Origin: Fasciola hepatica
Lineage: Eukaryota > Platyhelminthes > Trematoda > Plagiorchiida > Fasciolidae
Reading direction: 5' to 3'
DNA: 64,000 bases
Assembly: GCA_948099385.1 (NCBI GenBank)
Contig: CANUEZ040000029.1
Coordinates: forward strand, 899,501-963,500
Positions 51,401-62,890 of this stretch are shown piece after piece (within the stretch, counting starts at the first letter, position 1; each line of letters starts with the position of its first letter). The notes beneath the pieces are model-generated. The model was not told where the DNA came from and made no database searches. It saw only the letters and a list, made by a program, of their open reading frames with translations. Made by a program: the position numbers and the translations under genes.

Positions 51401-51829
51401 TTTCCGTGTGGAGTCTTCCACTCAATTACCAATACGAATGACTCTAAGTGAGGTGCGTCGTCTTCTGACCGATCGAAACCCAGCATTATACGCTCAATAA
51501 GGGTGGTCAACTGCTGCAGTTTCAAAGAAACGTAAACTAACATCGTGATTTGTCTTGATTTATAATTTTCATTCGATGATCTACAAAGAGACTTACAGGA
51601 TCTTGCAAACGTCATCCATTATAGGAAATTTAAAAGAAGCTTTTTCGGTGTTTTTTGGTTTGTAAAACTTATAAGGACAATTCCAGTTTCAGTTTACTCA
51701 ACCAGTAACGTCACACTTCTGTACTCTGGTTTCGGTTGCTAACCTCCGGGCGAAAAGAATAGGAGCGTGATGATCAAGATCCAGGGAAGTCAAAGTATCA
51801 AGCGGAAATCAAGAGGATAAGGAAAAAGT
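48498..51829. other. no firmly supported gene; several coding-like patches
   Basis: Downstream of gene A. Patches that look coding but lack a model: minus 49673-50035 (120 codons), minus 50420-50611 (arginine/leucine-rich, helical pattern), plus 51140-51255 ending at a GTGAAC donor-like site, and plus 51270-51360 (helical, acidic). None matches a family I know. Confidence 0.35.
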
Positions 51830-53400
51830 CCGAATGCAACCAAGCTACTGACCGCAGCACCTAGCCGTATCACTTAATGTCTCCAACAATTTGGTGGGCG
51901 GATCACGTGGACCCCAACCCGAAAACCCAACACGTCCTACTCGGCCAAGTCCACTGGTAAAGCTTTTCATACCTTTTTGCCATTTCATGGACTGACCACC
52001 TCAAATTACCTTCCAATCATCACCTGCCTCAGAGAACAGCGTACGCTGGGGAAATCTATCCATGGGCATGTGTAACACATGTCCCAACTACCTTAACCTG
52101 TTTAGATTCAGTACTGGATCCAGAGACTGACCTCTGGTTTTCAACACCTTACTTCTAACTTCAGCATTGCTGGTGTGATGTTCTCATCATATTCGGGTAA
52201 TGCTACGGAGACACTGATGATCAAACAGCACTACCTCCGCCTACCTCCTATCCTAAACGGTTACGTCTCTGAGCCCTATAGAAAAACGGACCTAACCAGC
52301 GCATTGTACACTCGACTCTCAACAGACAATCGGATGTCACGCCGACGCCGACGCGCCCTCTGTATACGTGATGATACTTTATCCCACATCTGTCCATCTG
52401 GTGAGATGTAACTGCTCAGGTAACAAAATTTATCCACTTCAGTTAGAATTTCCCCTGTCAACACGAGGTTTGGTGTTGAGTCAACCCAGTCCTACAGCAG
52501 CACTTTACACTTTGAAGGCTCGAAACATATCCCAAACATTGCTACATTGTTGTCTAGACTATCTAAGAGATTTTGTAACTTACCCAGGTCTTCAATCAGA
52601 AGAACAATATTGTCCGCGTATTCCAAGTCAGATGGTGCACTGTCTGAACAAAGATCGACGTCGTTATTCTAACATGATGATAGGACCATCTCAGGAATCA
52701 ATTCAATCACAAAATTGAAGAGGAACGGTGAAAGAAGGCAACCCTGACGAACACCACTTCTCTTAGTGAACTCGGGTCAAAGATCGCGGTGAGCACGAAC
52801 TCGGCTTCGGCTGTTCGCAAACAAGCATCGGAAAAGAGAAATAAACTTCTCTGGCATACCCTAAAATGAGAGTTGGCGCCAGAGAACTAAGTGGTCGACT
52901 GAATCTAATGCCACTTTCAGATCAGGAACGACACAGATTGTGGCTTATGGAAAATGTGCCTGGGCTCCAAGGTTTTCCGAAGATTAAAAATTTGCCGATA
53001 CAACCACGACTAGGTCTGAAATCGGCTTGATTCGCACGCGTACACATTTCGCGGGCACTGGATAATCAGTGGAGAATAAGACCGGTGAGCAGTTTAGACG
53101 AGGTACTTAATAAGCTAATTAAACTATGGTTTTCACAATCACCGATTCGCACCATTCTCTCGGAATCTTCTCACTATCCCAAACAATACGGAAGTGTTTT
53201 GTTACCTCTGAAACCAAAGCTTCACCTCCATCCTGGGAAAAAGATGGAGACAACCCATCTGGTCCATCGTCTTTGTACCTTATCAAGGAGGACGATAGCT
53301 GCCCAAAGAAGTGGGATTACTTCTTCCACCGTCGATAGAAACCCACGTACTCCACTCCTACGTTCATCTAGTGCAGGTTTTTAGACCGGTAAACTGTTTC
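51830..53400 (-). mobile_element. non-LTR retrotransposon 3' part (LINE, clade uncertain)
   Basis: Minus-strand translation across several frames shows, in order, G-E-A-L-V-S-E-V-T-K-H-F and I-P-R-E-W near 53200, an RT stretch with R-A-N-Q-A-D-F-R-P-R-R-G-C-I near 53030, the C-terminal F-C-Y-L-S-S-Y-I-S-P-D-G and R-R-R-D-I-R-L-S-V-E-S-R-V-Y-N-A-L-V-R-S-V block (52464-52276), and a terminal W-G-P-R-D-P-P motif near 51905. This order is that of LINE-type RT C-terminal halves. Many stops; no intact frame. Confidence 0.8.
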
Positions 53401-55544
53401 TGTCCGTGTTTATTCGCTATATTGTGTCCTATCCAGGGGCGTAGTGAATAGTACCACATGTTGCCCATCAACGGGTTCTCATGCTGGACTTCTTCTGGCC
53501 TCTACCTACCGACCTGTCAGACATGATTGTACCTCCATATTTAGGAAGTGATCCTGCATATCTCTTTGGGTCATGGATGCACGCAAGCCATCACACCATG
53601 CCAAGGAGCAGTCTCGTCGTTCGACGACGACGAGCGTTCACGTGGGTTGGAATAAGTCACAACTATCCACGTTGGGGTTCATTATCTACAAAGAAGAATT
53701 CATCAAGCTGAAACTATTTTTTTCCAGTCCGTCGTTTTGGAAGTTCTTCTATAAGGACTACTTCGCTTTCACGCAGTGTCCAGTTTTACCTCCAGTGGGG
53801 ATGTTTATTTTTGTTCGTGGACATATCAATCTACTTCTTACATGGATTCACGATAGGCTTCATATGGCTATGACGGCGGGCTTTTAAATTTTGGCGAAAT
53901 CGGTTCAGATACACACGTCAAATTGACAAAATGTTTTTGTCATGTCGAGTACATAATAATTCTAAAGAAAAAAAATTTCATTCCATTTTCGAAAAAATCT
54001 TTGGGTATCTTCGCAGTATCATCATATGTATTTTGGGTTTAACAATTACCTGAACAGCCCGGGGAGTTTCGAAGTTCTTAGAATTGAACATCTAATCCGT
54101 CGTCGGGTCACTGATGTCCCCGGATCACATACCACATTTATTTCGTTCGAGTCAGGATATGAGTATACAGGTTAACTAAGGTGATACATGGTAATTCGTT
54201 AGGTAGTTGGAAACTCTATCAATGAACTGACCGGATCTAGGAAGAGATGACAAACACGAATTATTGGTGGCAACCACTACGCAGTAATCATTTCGGGGTT
54301 AAGATATGCTCTGAATTTTTCGCAGGTAAACAATGAGAAGTGCCAATGACGAAAAGCACTTGGAAAATCGTTGACGTCACGTTGAAGCTTTACTCACTAC
54401 CCAATGTCACCAACCGAGGTTTCTCGCTTTACATGCAACGGTGCTCGTTTGTTACTTATCTAGTTCTACAAACATAATGGCACTCTGAGTGGAAACACCA
54501 AAATGTTCACATTACAGGCACACTGGTTGCTGAGAAACAAGTGTTTCCTGCACTTCAGTATTTTCAAAGATTAGTTGAGCATTGAACAACTATATTTCAC
54601 ATGACTCTTATCTGTGGTGAGGGAATTGCAGTGCACTCGTTTAATCAATCGGGTAACTGAACTTATTACAATCAACTGACAAATTTTCGAGTCACTATAA
54701 AGCAAGTTTAATCCGAGCTTAAATTTCATTCCGCGATATGCTCCGTACCAGCATGCGTGAGTATATTTATAGACAATGGTGTTCATTTGAAACACCCACT
54801 GAGTGGACACGATAACACAGAAGTTGAAAGCCGATATTCTTTTTTGACTAACGGAAGATGTACAGAAGAACTATATCCCACTGTTACTTCCCAAAACAGA
54901 ACAATAGAAGGTCGGAGTTTGCAGAGACTACATTTTCGTTGATTGCTCAAAAAATGAATGTTCACGATTCGGTTCACATTTGGAGATATTGCGTACTCTT
55001 ATTGTTTGATGAAACAGTTCGCCCACCTATTAATGTGTATAACACCATCAGATTAAATGATTTCACCCACTTTGGTCCCTGTCCGGACTCATGTTAGTTA
55101 CCTATACATAAGGAGTAATCTAAACTGTCTTCCATTGTTTCAGTCGAGAGAAGCAAGTAAATGGAATTCGTTAAGCTTCAGGAGTCCTCCGGACGCCGAT
55201 ATTTGATATGACATCTGAGTGCGTACATTCTAGAGTGAGAGAAATTACGGCTAATTCTGCATTCGATAGATACTACTGTGAATGAAAATAAGAAAGACAT
55301 GTGATATTACTGCTTTGATGGGATAAATCTTCCTGATGAATCTACAGCAGCTACTCGTCGGTAGAGCGCCTATCATTTGCATACGAATAAGGCATGAAGT
55401 GTTTCCCTAGTGCGAATAAAGTCGCTGTGCTTGGGTGGAATATTTCCGGGGAGTTTTTCTGGTCATTATTAAGGTTTCACTGTGAGTTGTCAGACGTAAG
55501 ATCTCCACTATTGTTGCGAAAATATGTTCCCATGCTGCCTCAAC
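53401..55544. other. no firmly supported gene; one possible exon near 54899-55090
   Basis: An open plus-strand frame from about 54899 (after CCAAAACAG) to about 55093 (GTTAGT) reads like folded protein (W-R-Y-C-V-L-L-L-F-D-E-T-V-R-P-P). It has no continuation that I can phase. The rest has only short frames. Confidence 0.3.
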
Positions 55545-55587
55545 TGAAATCCTAATGTTTTGAGGTGATCCAAATGTGAAATTCTCT

Positions 55588-55670
55588 GGCCTCGGCGGGA
55601 TTCGAACCCACGCATGGTCACCACCCTCGCTTTAGAACCACGAGTGTTCTACCAGCTGAGCTACGAGGTC
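55588..55670 (-). repeat. tRNA-like SINE head, unit A
   Basis: 83 nt with A-box-like TAGCTCAGCTGG and B-box GGTTCGAATCC on the minus strand. The acceptor-like ends nearly pair (one mismatch). The anticodon arm has an oversized loop without a proper T33, so this is tRNA-derived but not a functional tRNA. Confidence 0.7.
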
Positions 55671-55840
55671 ACGCCGGAAGACCTTCGACTTTCTGCATAT
55701 GGATCACGGTATACCCGCCCAAATTACAGTAGCACATGGCATCCACCACAGTGACCTAGCTTGTAATTTGACTGCCTACAGTAGGATTTCCCTTTGTACT
55801 AACCGGACTCCACCAGTTAAGTGCATTGGGCATGTTTACA

Positions 55841-55969
55841 ATGTATTGATGGTTGGCAGATTTTGATAATGTTTTGAGGTGATCCAAATGTGAAAAGTCT
55901 TCGGCCTCGGCGGGATTCGAACCCACGCATCGCCACCACCCTCGCTTTAGTACCACGAGTGCTCTACCA
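55841..55969 (-). repeat. palindrome left arm (tRNA-like unit B, truncated)
   Basis: 129 bp that are the near-perfect inverse complement of 56033-56161, with about three mismatches. Includes the 3' portion of a tRNA-like unit and its downstream tail. The spacer is 63 nt. Confidence 0.9.
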
Positions 55970-56016
55970 TATATATACCGTGATCCATATACAGAAAGTC
56001 GAAGGTCCTCCGCCGT

Positions 56017-56099
56017 GGCCTCGTAGCTCAGCTGGTAGAGCACTCGTGGTACTAAAGCGAGGGTGGTGACCATGCGTCGGTTCGAATCCCGCCGAGGCC
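56017..56099 (+). repeat. tRNA-like SINE head, unit C
   Basis: 83 nt with perfectly paired acceptor-like ends (GGCCTCG and CGAGGCC), a D-arm-like TAGCTCAGCTGG and the B-box GGTTCGAATCC. Same loop anomaly as unit A. Preceded by a leader (CCGTGATCCATATACAG) also found beside unit A. Confidence 0.75.
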
Positions 56100-56177
56100 G
56101 AAGACTTTTCACATTTGGATCACCTCAAAACATTATCAAAATCTGCCAACCATCAATACATTGAAATCCTAATGTTT

Positions 56178-57989
56178 GCCAATTCTGTGTACCAATTACC
56201 ATTATTGATAAAATCAGGGTGGAAGACATTTGTCAAAACTGAGTCATTACGAATGGAACCTGCAAAAATCAATCGAAGACAATCGATTTCACCCAACCTT
56301 TCTCGATTTTATTTATATCCTTGTGAATACATTGGTGGCATTCGATTATATCAGTCAGAAATTGTTGTATAAACTCGTACCAGACAGTAAAAGCTGATTG
56401 ACCTCAAGCAATAAAGGGATAAATTACTCGAGCTCGGCTTGATCGCTGTGTTGATCCGTTTTGCCGGCTTGAAAATTGCACTCCTCGGATGACAAAACCT
56501 GTTCATTAACAGTCTTATCAAGAGTTTGTCATTCTTCATATTTGAACGTGAAGATTAAATAATGGGAGAATTTTTCGTTACTCGGTCGAACTTCAATCCC
56601 TTATGGACCATTGTCTAAAGATTCAAACCTGTCGTAGCCAGTGATAAATTTCGTCATCCAGGGGGAGCACATGGCCGATCCATGTGCCTAAATTATCTGA
56701 TTAATTGAACTCGATGGAAAGCTGACTGCTAATGAATGTCCAATACCAATTTGTTCACAATCTCCCGACATCTGGCGTATAAGTTGCGGTTTCGAGGCAA
56801 ACCGTCTTCAGAAAACGATCCACTGTCAAAGGACGTCTAGTATTCACAAACGTATCTTGCACTGGACAACTGTCGGATTTTACCTAACACAATGTGAAAT
56901 GAAATGAGAAGGACTATGCGGTTGTTCACTTCTAAAATGAGAGGATGGTCCACAGGGATCATTAAAAAGGAAAAATGTCGCACGCCAAAACGTATGAGGA
57001 TGGGAGAAGAACCCGTCCTTCCTGCGAGGAGAGAATAGGTTTACCACGAGAAATAAACCTCCTCCAGCACGAAGATTTTCTCGGTGTTGAGGCTGAGGGT
57101 CGGGAGTCGACACTGGTGCAGAGTGTAAGAAAGGATCATGTCGAAATATTTTCATTGTGTTTTTACACGTTCTAGCATATCACAGCCTCGGACAAGTCTA
57201 ATGTACACTATCTGGCTGCCGTATTCCTGCAGTGAGCGAATGATGATTTCGTGTAAAAGATGCAAGTCATCGTTGAAGTTTGTAGGGAGTTGCGTCTAAT
57301 CAGATTAGGCCATTTGAAGGTTGGTTCACTGGCGTTGTGGTGAGAACAGAACTGAACATTGCTAAGTTTCATAATGCCAGGAACTCGTGCTGGTCTGCTC
57401 TATTGATTTGCATAGTATCATCCATCCAGAAATGTTGACCCGGAATATTACTAAAGGACCTAGTTGCACACATGTCGTCCTTGATTGATCGACTCCGGTC
57501 AGTCGATCAGCCCTCAGATTGTTTGACGGCTGATTTTCCTGAGTTGAAAATGCTGTCACATGGACACTTCGTCAGTGTACACTGTGATAACAAAGGGATT
57601 TTACATCAAATGCCACTAACGTAATCTGAGAAGGTAAGTGAACTCAGGATTGAGTTCCTGAAGGCACAAAAACTAATGAGTACAAACGGAGATTATAATG
57701 TACGATAGCGCGTCAAGTTCCCCTATATTGATTGGGGTACTCTATTCGTCAGTGTGACCACCCATATTGCCAGAGGGAACAATTCAGGAATAAGTGTAAG
57801 CCACTATGTCAACGCTCTACTGGAAATCTTTTAAATGAACGCTGCAGGAGGACGCTATGCCTTGATTAACTTCAGTAGAAACGGACGCGGTTGCGTTTCA
57901 CCGCATGCGAAACCCTGTGACATCTGTTTCCACATCCCCGGTTTGTTTATTATCTTCTGTTTATGTTCATCTTACTCAAGGATCAGATT
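56178..57989. other. no recognisable gene
   Basis: Short frames on both strands; 56880-57180 is less AT-rich than its surroundings but has no recognisable product. Confidence 0.4.
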
Positions 57990-58660
57990 TTAATGCTCTT
58001 TAACAGTCGTTTCTGCTCTCGGATAATCAACTTTCACACGACGTTTTATCGTCCCAGTCCAGAATCTCCAGGCCATTTGGCAGTGTAGACCAACTGAAAA
58101 AGAAGAAGAGTTCTTAACCAAAACTCTTTGTGCCAATGGATACCCTGATAAGTTCATTGAGATCCACAAAAGAGAAAGGCCTAAGACCGTACAGGTCGAC
58201 ACGGTCGAGAAAAAAACGAGTTACTCTAGTGCTACCATTTAAAAAGGATCATCTGTTCAATCGGACTAACCAAAATCTAAAGTGTGCGCTAAAGCTCACC
58301 TACTTGGCGGCTGAACTGCAGATTTCGCAAACCACCAAACGACTAAACCTCCAAGCACATTCAAACAGTGTCACGAACCTGAAAGCCTCTCACGTCATTT
58401 ATCAGTTCACCTGCAGCTAAAGTTTCCAGTGCATCCTTCAAAGATCTTTCCATGCGCAGACCCAAGGCTTCAAAACGCCGTCCTTCTTTGGCCACAGATA
58501 TAGTCGAAGAAGTTTCACCTTTAAGTTCTTCTGAAAACGTGATGCCACTATTAAAGAACGACAAAATCTCCACATAATCGATGGATGTAGATTTCCACGA
58601 ATTCCACGAATCCGAGGATGGTTTAACAGTAACATCGATCGAAAACTGATCTTGAGCAGT
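57990..58660 (+). mobile_element. Penelope-like element linker fragment
   Basis: Plus-strand translation in two frames gives E-E-E-F-L-T-K-T-L-C-A-N-G-Y-P-D-K-F-I, then after a frameshift V-T-L-V-L-P-F-K-K-D-H-L-F-N-R and S-H-V-I-Y-Q-F-T-C, the conserved region between RT thumb and GIY-YIG of PLEs. The GIY-YIG core itself is unreadable. It ends close to the gypsy LTR-like sequence. Confidence 0.75.
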
Positions 58661-58689
58661 CAGTAGCTGTAGCAGTCATTCCGCCGGTT

Positions 58690-58985
58690 TTAAGCTGCGA
58701 CGCCAGAAGCTATTTTCACTAATTCGGTACCAGAAGGAAGGCGCTTTTCTTGAACGGCTGAATGTGTATTCAGTACAAAATTACGGCAGGCACAACTACA
58801 GGCAAGCACGTGACGAATCCAAACACGTATGCAAGCGAGTAAGTCAAGCATGTATGTAATCGAAAATTCAACACAACTGTACAATTGGGGTAAGCCGCAC
58901 AAAGTCGTGTGACACAATCTGATTGGTCAATGCCGTCCGGGACGAAGCCGCACAAACGCCAAGTGTGTACGTGCAGGTGTGTGCG
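58690..58985 (-). repeat. probable gypsy 3' LTR
   Basis: Lies directly downstream (minus sense) of the integrase C-terminus and has no coding relation to it. Its position fits a 3' LTR. The other LTR was not found in the window, so the limits are not confirmed. Confidence 0.4.
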
Positions 58986-60870
58986 TGCGAGATCGTCCGT
59001 CTAAGCGCATACCTGTTCAAGCCGAGCGCAGCACAGAGCAAGGCGGTTGCAGTGGTGATCGCACTGGGTCTAATGGAATAAATACATGGCTGGGGCTCGC
59101 TAGAGTGGTAGGTAAGTGGCTGCCGAGTGTTTGTTTCCGCTGCGGCGTGGGCTTTAGCACCCACATTTGGTGTGACAAATGTTTTGCGCAGTCACCGTGA
59201 CCACAACTCACAGTTAGTAATGGAGTAACCATCTCATCTGGAAGTCGTAATATGCAACCAAAAACCAGTTCAACAGGAGTAACACACATGTCGGCTTTAA
59301 CGATGTTGCGCAATCATAAGAGATCTTACAGTAAAATTTCACTCCATAAAGAACTATCGCGAGCACGAAGGGCAGCTTTCAGTTGGCGGTGGAATAACTC
59401 CACCATGCCATTAGCATGAGAGTGACAGGCCGTCATCGGTTCAATCGACAAGACACCCAAACTCGAGGCTCTAACTCAAAATCGATCTGACCCCCCCCCC
59501 CACCATCACTCCAAATTTATGTTTTCCATTAGCGTTTTGCTCCACACTTGCCCATTCGCTGAACCACACACCGGAAATTGGCCTTAGGTGACCGCTGACT
59601 GGTGCGTGCACTGATTTCATCCCATGACCTTTGATCCACATTTTTCATGAATTTTTCGTCGACTTGACCACTTGAACCTCAAGCGATCCTGAATTTGCTT
59701 GCATTTAGCTGACTCGAATTCACGGAGCGGTCACCGTTGAGGTTTTTACATTTCTTGTGTCACATTTAGAATTGTTTTATAAAAAACCGAATTGAAACCC
59801 ACAATTGGACGCTTGGCGTTTCTTGGATTATATTCCTCATATCTCAACGACCACTACAAGTCCGTTACAGTTGGGGTGTGCAGAGAGTGCTATTTTAACG
59901 ATAGCTTCGTTGACCGAAATAAAAGGTGCTTGTGCCGTGCCGGGAAATATGAATTCCTGCTCACCTCCATGCAACAGGTCTGTGAGGTGCTGAATTTTTT
60001 CGTCACAGCGGAGGATAAACCAGCGATACAAGTTACCCAAGCCGGAAAATTGGCACAACTGCCTGTAAGAGTGCGGTTCCGCGTAGTCGCGAATTGCAGC
60101 CGCCTTGTCTGAAAGGGGCTCTATGCCCGAAGCCGAGATTTCCCGACCTAAGAATGTGACGGTGGACCTACCCAGTTCGCATTTGGCAGGGTCAATGGTT
60201 ACACCATGTTGGTGTAAGGCGCTCGAAAAGAGTGTGCAGGAGTGCCATATGCTCTCTTTATGAATAACGTGCGAACCAAAACGTCATATAAGTACACGTA
60301 GACATTGTCAAACCGCCTGTTGCATGTTTGCCTATTTGCATATTTGGGATGTGTTGCTGAACCTAAATGGCATGCGCGAAAACTCGGATAGTCCGAATGG
60401 AGTTGTGAAAACGGTTTTAGAGATGTCAGTCTCAGTTAACGGGACTTGGTGGCAGGCTCTACCTACATCGATGAGGCTGGATAGGGAAGAAATTAGATCT
60501 TTGATGTGTGGAATTATTACCTATCTGGGATTGTAGCTTGGTTGAGGGCCCTATAGTTGCCGCAGAGACGCCAGACACCTTCAGGTTTAGGAACCACGTA
60601 AGGCGGCGAGGCCCAAGCGCAACTAGATGGGCGCATTGTGCAAAAGCTCAGCATGTGTGCGAATTCAGCCGGTGCTACGCGGAGTTTGTTTGGTGCCAAG
60701 CGACGCGGTCGGCTAAAACGTGGAGATCCTTTAGTGACGATGGGGTGGGTCCGGACTACCTTAGCATTTCCGGGTTAGCTGAAAGTAGTTCTGCATAGGG
60801 ATGCTGGGCCTGATGTCTGTATTTGTGTTTGTTCAGACATGCGTAGACGTGGTGTGATTCCTGGAGGAGT
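58986..60870 (-). mobile_element. Ty3/gypsy pol, internally deleted
   Basis: Minus-strand order: RT start (N-K-L-R-V-A-P-A-E-F, R-P-S-S-C-A-W-A-S-P, N-Y-R-A-L-N-Q-A-T-I-P-D-R) at 60699-60517; catalytic box Y-L-Y-D at 60283-60294 where the family has Y-L-D-D; then in another frame F-L-G-R-E-I and N-L-Y-R-W-F-I with the connection to about 59837. RNase H and the integrase core are missing. The integrase C-terminus resumes near 59420 (M-V-E-x-F-H-R-Q-L-K) and ends with F-G-C-I-L-R-L-P, H-V-F-I-P-L-D-P-V-R-S-P-L-Q-P-P near 59050. The late integrase resembles trematode gypsy elements. Inactive. Confidence 0.85.
59491..59501 (+). repeat. run of 11 C
   Basis: Homopolymer inside the deleted middle of the gypsy element. 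Confidence 0.9.
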
Positions 60871-60970
60871 ACGAACCGGTTATGGAAAGAAATGTCTGTC
60901 GATCGACAACTCTCCGGCATCGTGCCTCAACCAGTAGGTCGAAATGTCCAAAGGAGTGGATACCTAGTGT

Positions 60971-60973
<3 letters not shown>

Positions 60974-61002
<29 letters not shown>
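60974..61002 (+). repeat. AT dinucleotide microsatellite
   Basis: Uninterrupted (AT)n of about 29 bp upstream (minus sense) of the gypsy RT. Confidence 0.95.
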
Positions 61003-61005
<3 letters not shown>

Positions 61006-61429
61006 GCGACTTAAGTACTTAGGAGGATCGCGCAAAGGGCAAGAACTCGAAACGGGATAATGTGTGTATTGGAGGAACACAAGAACGTGCTGATGGTGTA
61101 CGCAGGTGGAGCAAGCGGAACCACCAAATTCGGTAATCGTTCAGATAAACAGATTTGTCAGTGTTTTTGTGATTGTGTCACATCGGTAGCAGTATAATGT
61201 TACCGAAAGCGAACTTGTTCATTATTCGTGTTTTCTATGTATAAGGAAATGGGATTATTTAGTGAATTCCAGATTTACCAACGGGAACCACATGTTGAGC
61301 AGTAAAGTTAGTGTGCTGACCACAACATTCACAGAAAATCACAATAGCGACTGTCAGGCCGACGATATGGATTCATGTGGGCAATTCCGTCACTGATTTC
61401 GCCGGTTGAGTATGTCTGTCTCACGATCT

Positions 61430-62045
61430 TGTACACCCTTGGTCAGGGGAGAAGCAGTACCTTGACAAACTGGTTTTACGATTACAACATTGGTTGGTGT
61501 AACCTGATAGCAAACATCTCAGCTGTGCATTTGTTGTCTGACCCTTTTGAAGCCCTTTTGTGACACTCAATAGACAACCTTGAACGCTCCGTCTCGTGTT
61601 AGCTTGTGCCCCGCATCGATCATATGATCAAAGATCACACTGGTTAGGGTCTAGGGGATTCCTTTCGCTGACCACCTAGGGCAACGCTCGTGAACTTCCT
61701 CAGACAGAGGCTAAGTTGTTCTTCCCAAGTATTCCGGTCCACAGGCACGCAAACGAGAGTACATACAAAATGAGGTCAAACTTCCGGGTAGTCAGTCTTC
61801 GAGTCTCAATCGTCATTTGGGACTGACGTTGAAAGATATGCTAAGTTACGTAGCATTGGATATATCCCTACCGAATACGATAGTCTGCTGCACAGCTTTT
61901 CGGATGTCATATATCCTTTACATTCCACGTTTTCGTAGATGGGCGTTTTTTGGAACTTTGTCGAAGGAATCCTCTGGATCCCCTTTTTGTCGCAATGCAT
62001 TGCAGGTAATTTCTATCGCTTCTAAGAATCGATCTACGGGTGGAT
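61430..62045 (-). mobile_element. Penelope-like element tail fragment
   Basis: Minus-strand reading gives the linker (A-I-E-I-T-C-N-A-L-R-Q-K-G-D-P) near 62030, then C-G-P-E-Y-L-G-R-T-T and P-L-S-E-E-V-H-E-R-C-P-R-W near 61740-61680, and H-M-I-D-A-G-H-K-L-T with A-F-K-V-V-Y near 61620-61570. The GIY-YIG tyrosine-leucine-glycine is recognisable although stops and frameshifts break it. Inactive. Confidence 0.7.
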
Positions 62046-62819
62046 GAATGCACTATTATTGCTGTCAACGTCAGCAACGCAGTTTATTTGTGTCTTTCTA
62101 TTTCTGCAAAGAAGCAGACTGCCCTGTCATACGCTTTTACTGTTGTAGCTGCATAGGATATGACTAGCATACAGCGTGTGACTTTTGAGGTCGAAAATAC
62201 TGCCAAAAGCCGTACCCGACCGTATGCCGTATGGTGGTACAAGAGAGGTACCTGTCTAAATGACGTTCTGCCTGAACCCTACCTGACTTCCCTCAATTCC
62301 AAGATCCGTCGGTTCAGCAAGAAACAACTGAATTCACTGAGCGCCTAATGAACCGTCTCTCACACCATGGTGATTTCATTCAAAGAACTGATAAAAAACA
62401 TTTTTATAGCCGAGGGAAGAAATATGTTCCACGCAGTCACAGCACACAGAAAGATTGACATGCTCAAGTTTTTGCGAACACGTATAACTTTCATTGAAAT
62501 TTCCTCGTGAGAATCAGATACCTAAACAGAACAACTTCTAGAAATAGATGAAATAGTATTTTCATGTTCCACTAGACATTCAGATTACGGCATTTTCTCT
62601 GATTTCATCAACTTTGTTCCGTTATCGGTCAGGTTCCTAGATGATCTATGATGTGAAAAGCGAATCAAACGTTGGTCAGTGTGATGGTCATGATAAGTAT
62701 GAACAGATAATGTAGAACTATTTTTTGTCCTACGACATACCATCGATGGCTGACGTACACGATCTCAACCAAATAATGGGGGAAAAATAATGCAATAATC
62801 CACTCGCAGCAGTTAGTTA

Positions 62820-62890
62820 TTTGAACACAGGATAAAGGCGAACATACGATCTCGGTGGTTTCATTCTCAAGCCATTAAAATCACATGTAT
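62820..62890 (+). mobile_element. PLE GIY-YIG mini-fragment
   Basis: About 70 bp closely related to 9484-9552 (shared GGCGAACATA and TTTCATTCTCAAGCCATTA). Too short to say more. Confidence 0.6.

Larger units (their letters stand above)
55545..56177. mobile_element. compound insertion of tRNA-derived repeat units with direct flanks
   Basis: Flanked by the perfect 16-bp direct repeat TGAAATCCTAATGTTT (55545-55560 and 56162-56177), as expected for a target-site duplication. Inside are three tRNA-like sequences: one complete on the minus strand (55588-55670), one truncated on the minus strand (55903-55969) and one complete on the plus strand (56017-56099). The two minus units are head-to-tail with a period of about 315 bp. 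Each tRNA-like unit is followed by GACTTTTCACATTTGG or a variant. Best read as a SINE-like, RNA polymerase III-derived family. Confidence 0.75.

Noticed and set aside
55588..56099. Functional tRNA genes
   Set aside because: The tRNA-like units have a wrong-sized anticodon loop, occur in tandem and inverted copies with conserved non-tRNA tails, and lie within direct repeats. A SINE-like element explains them better.
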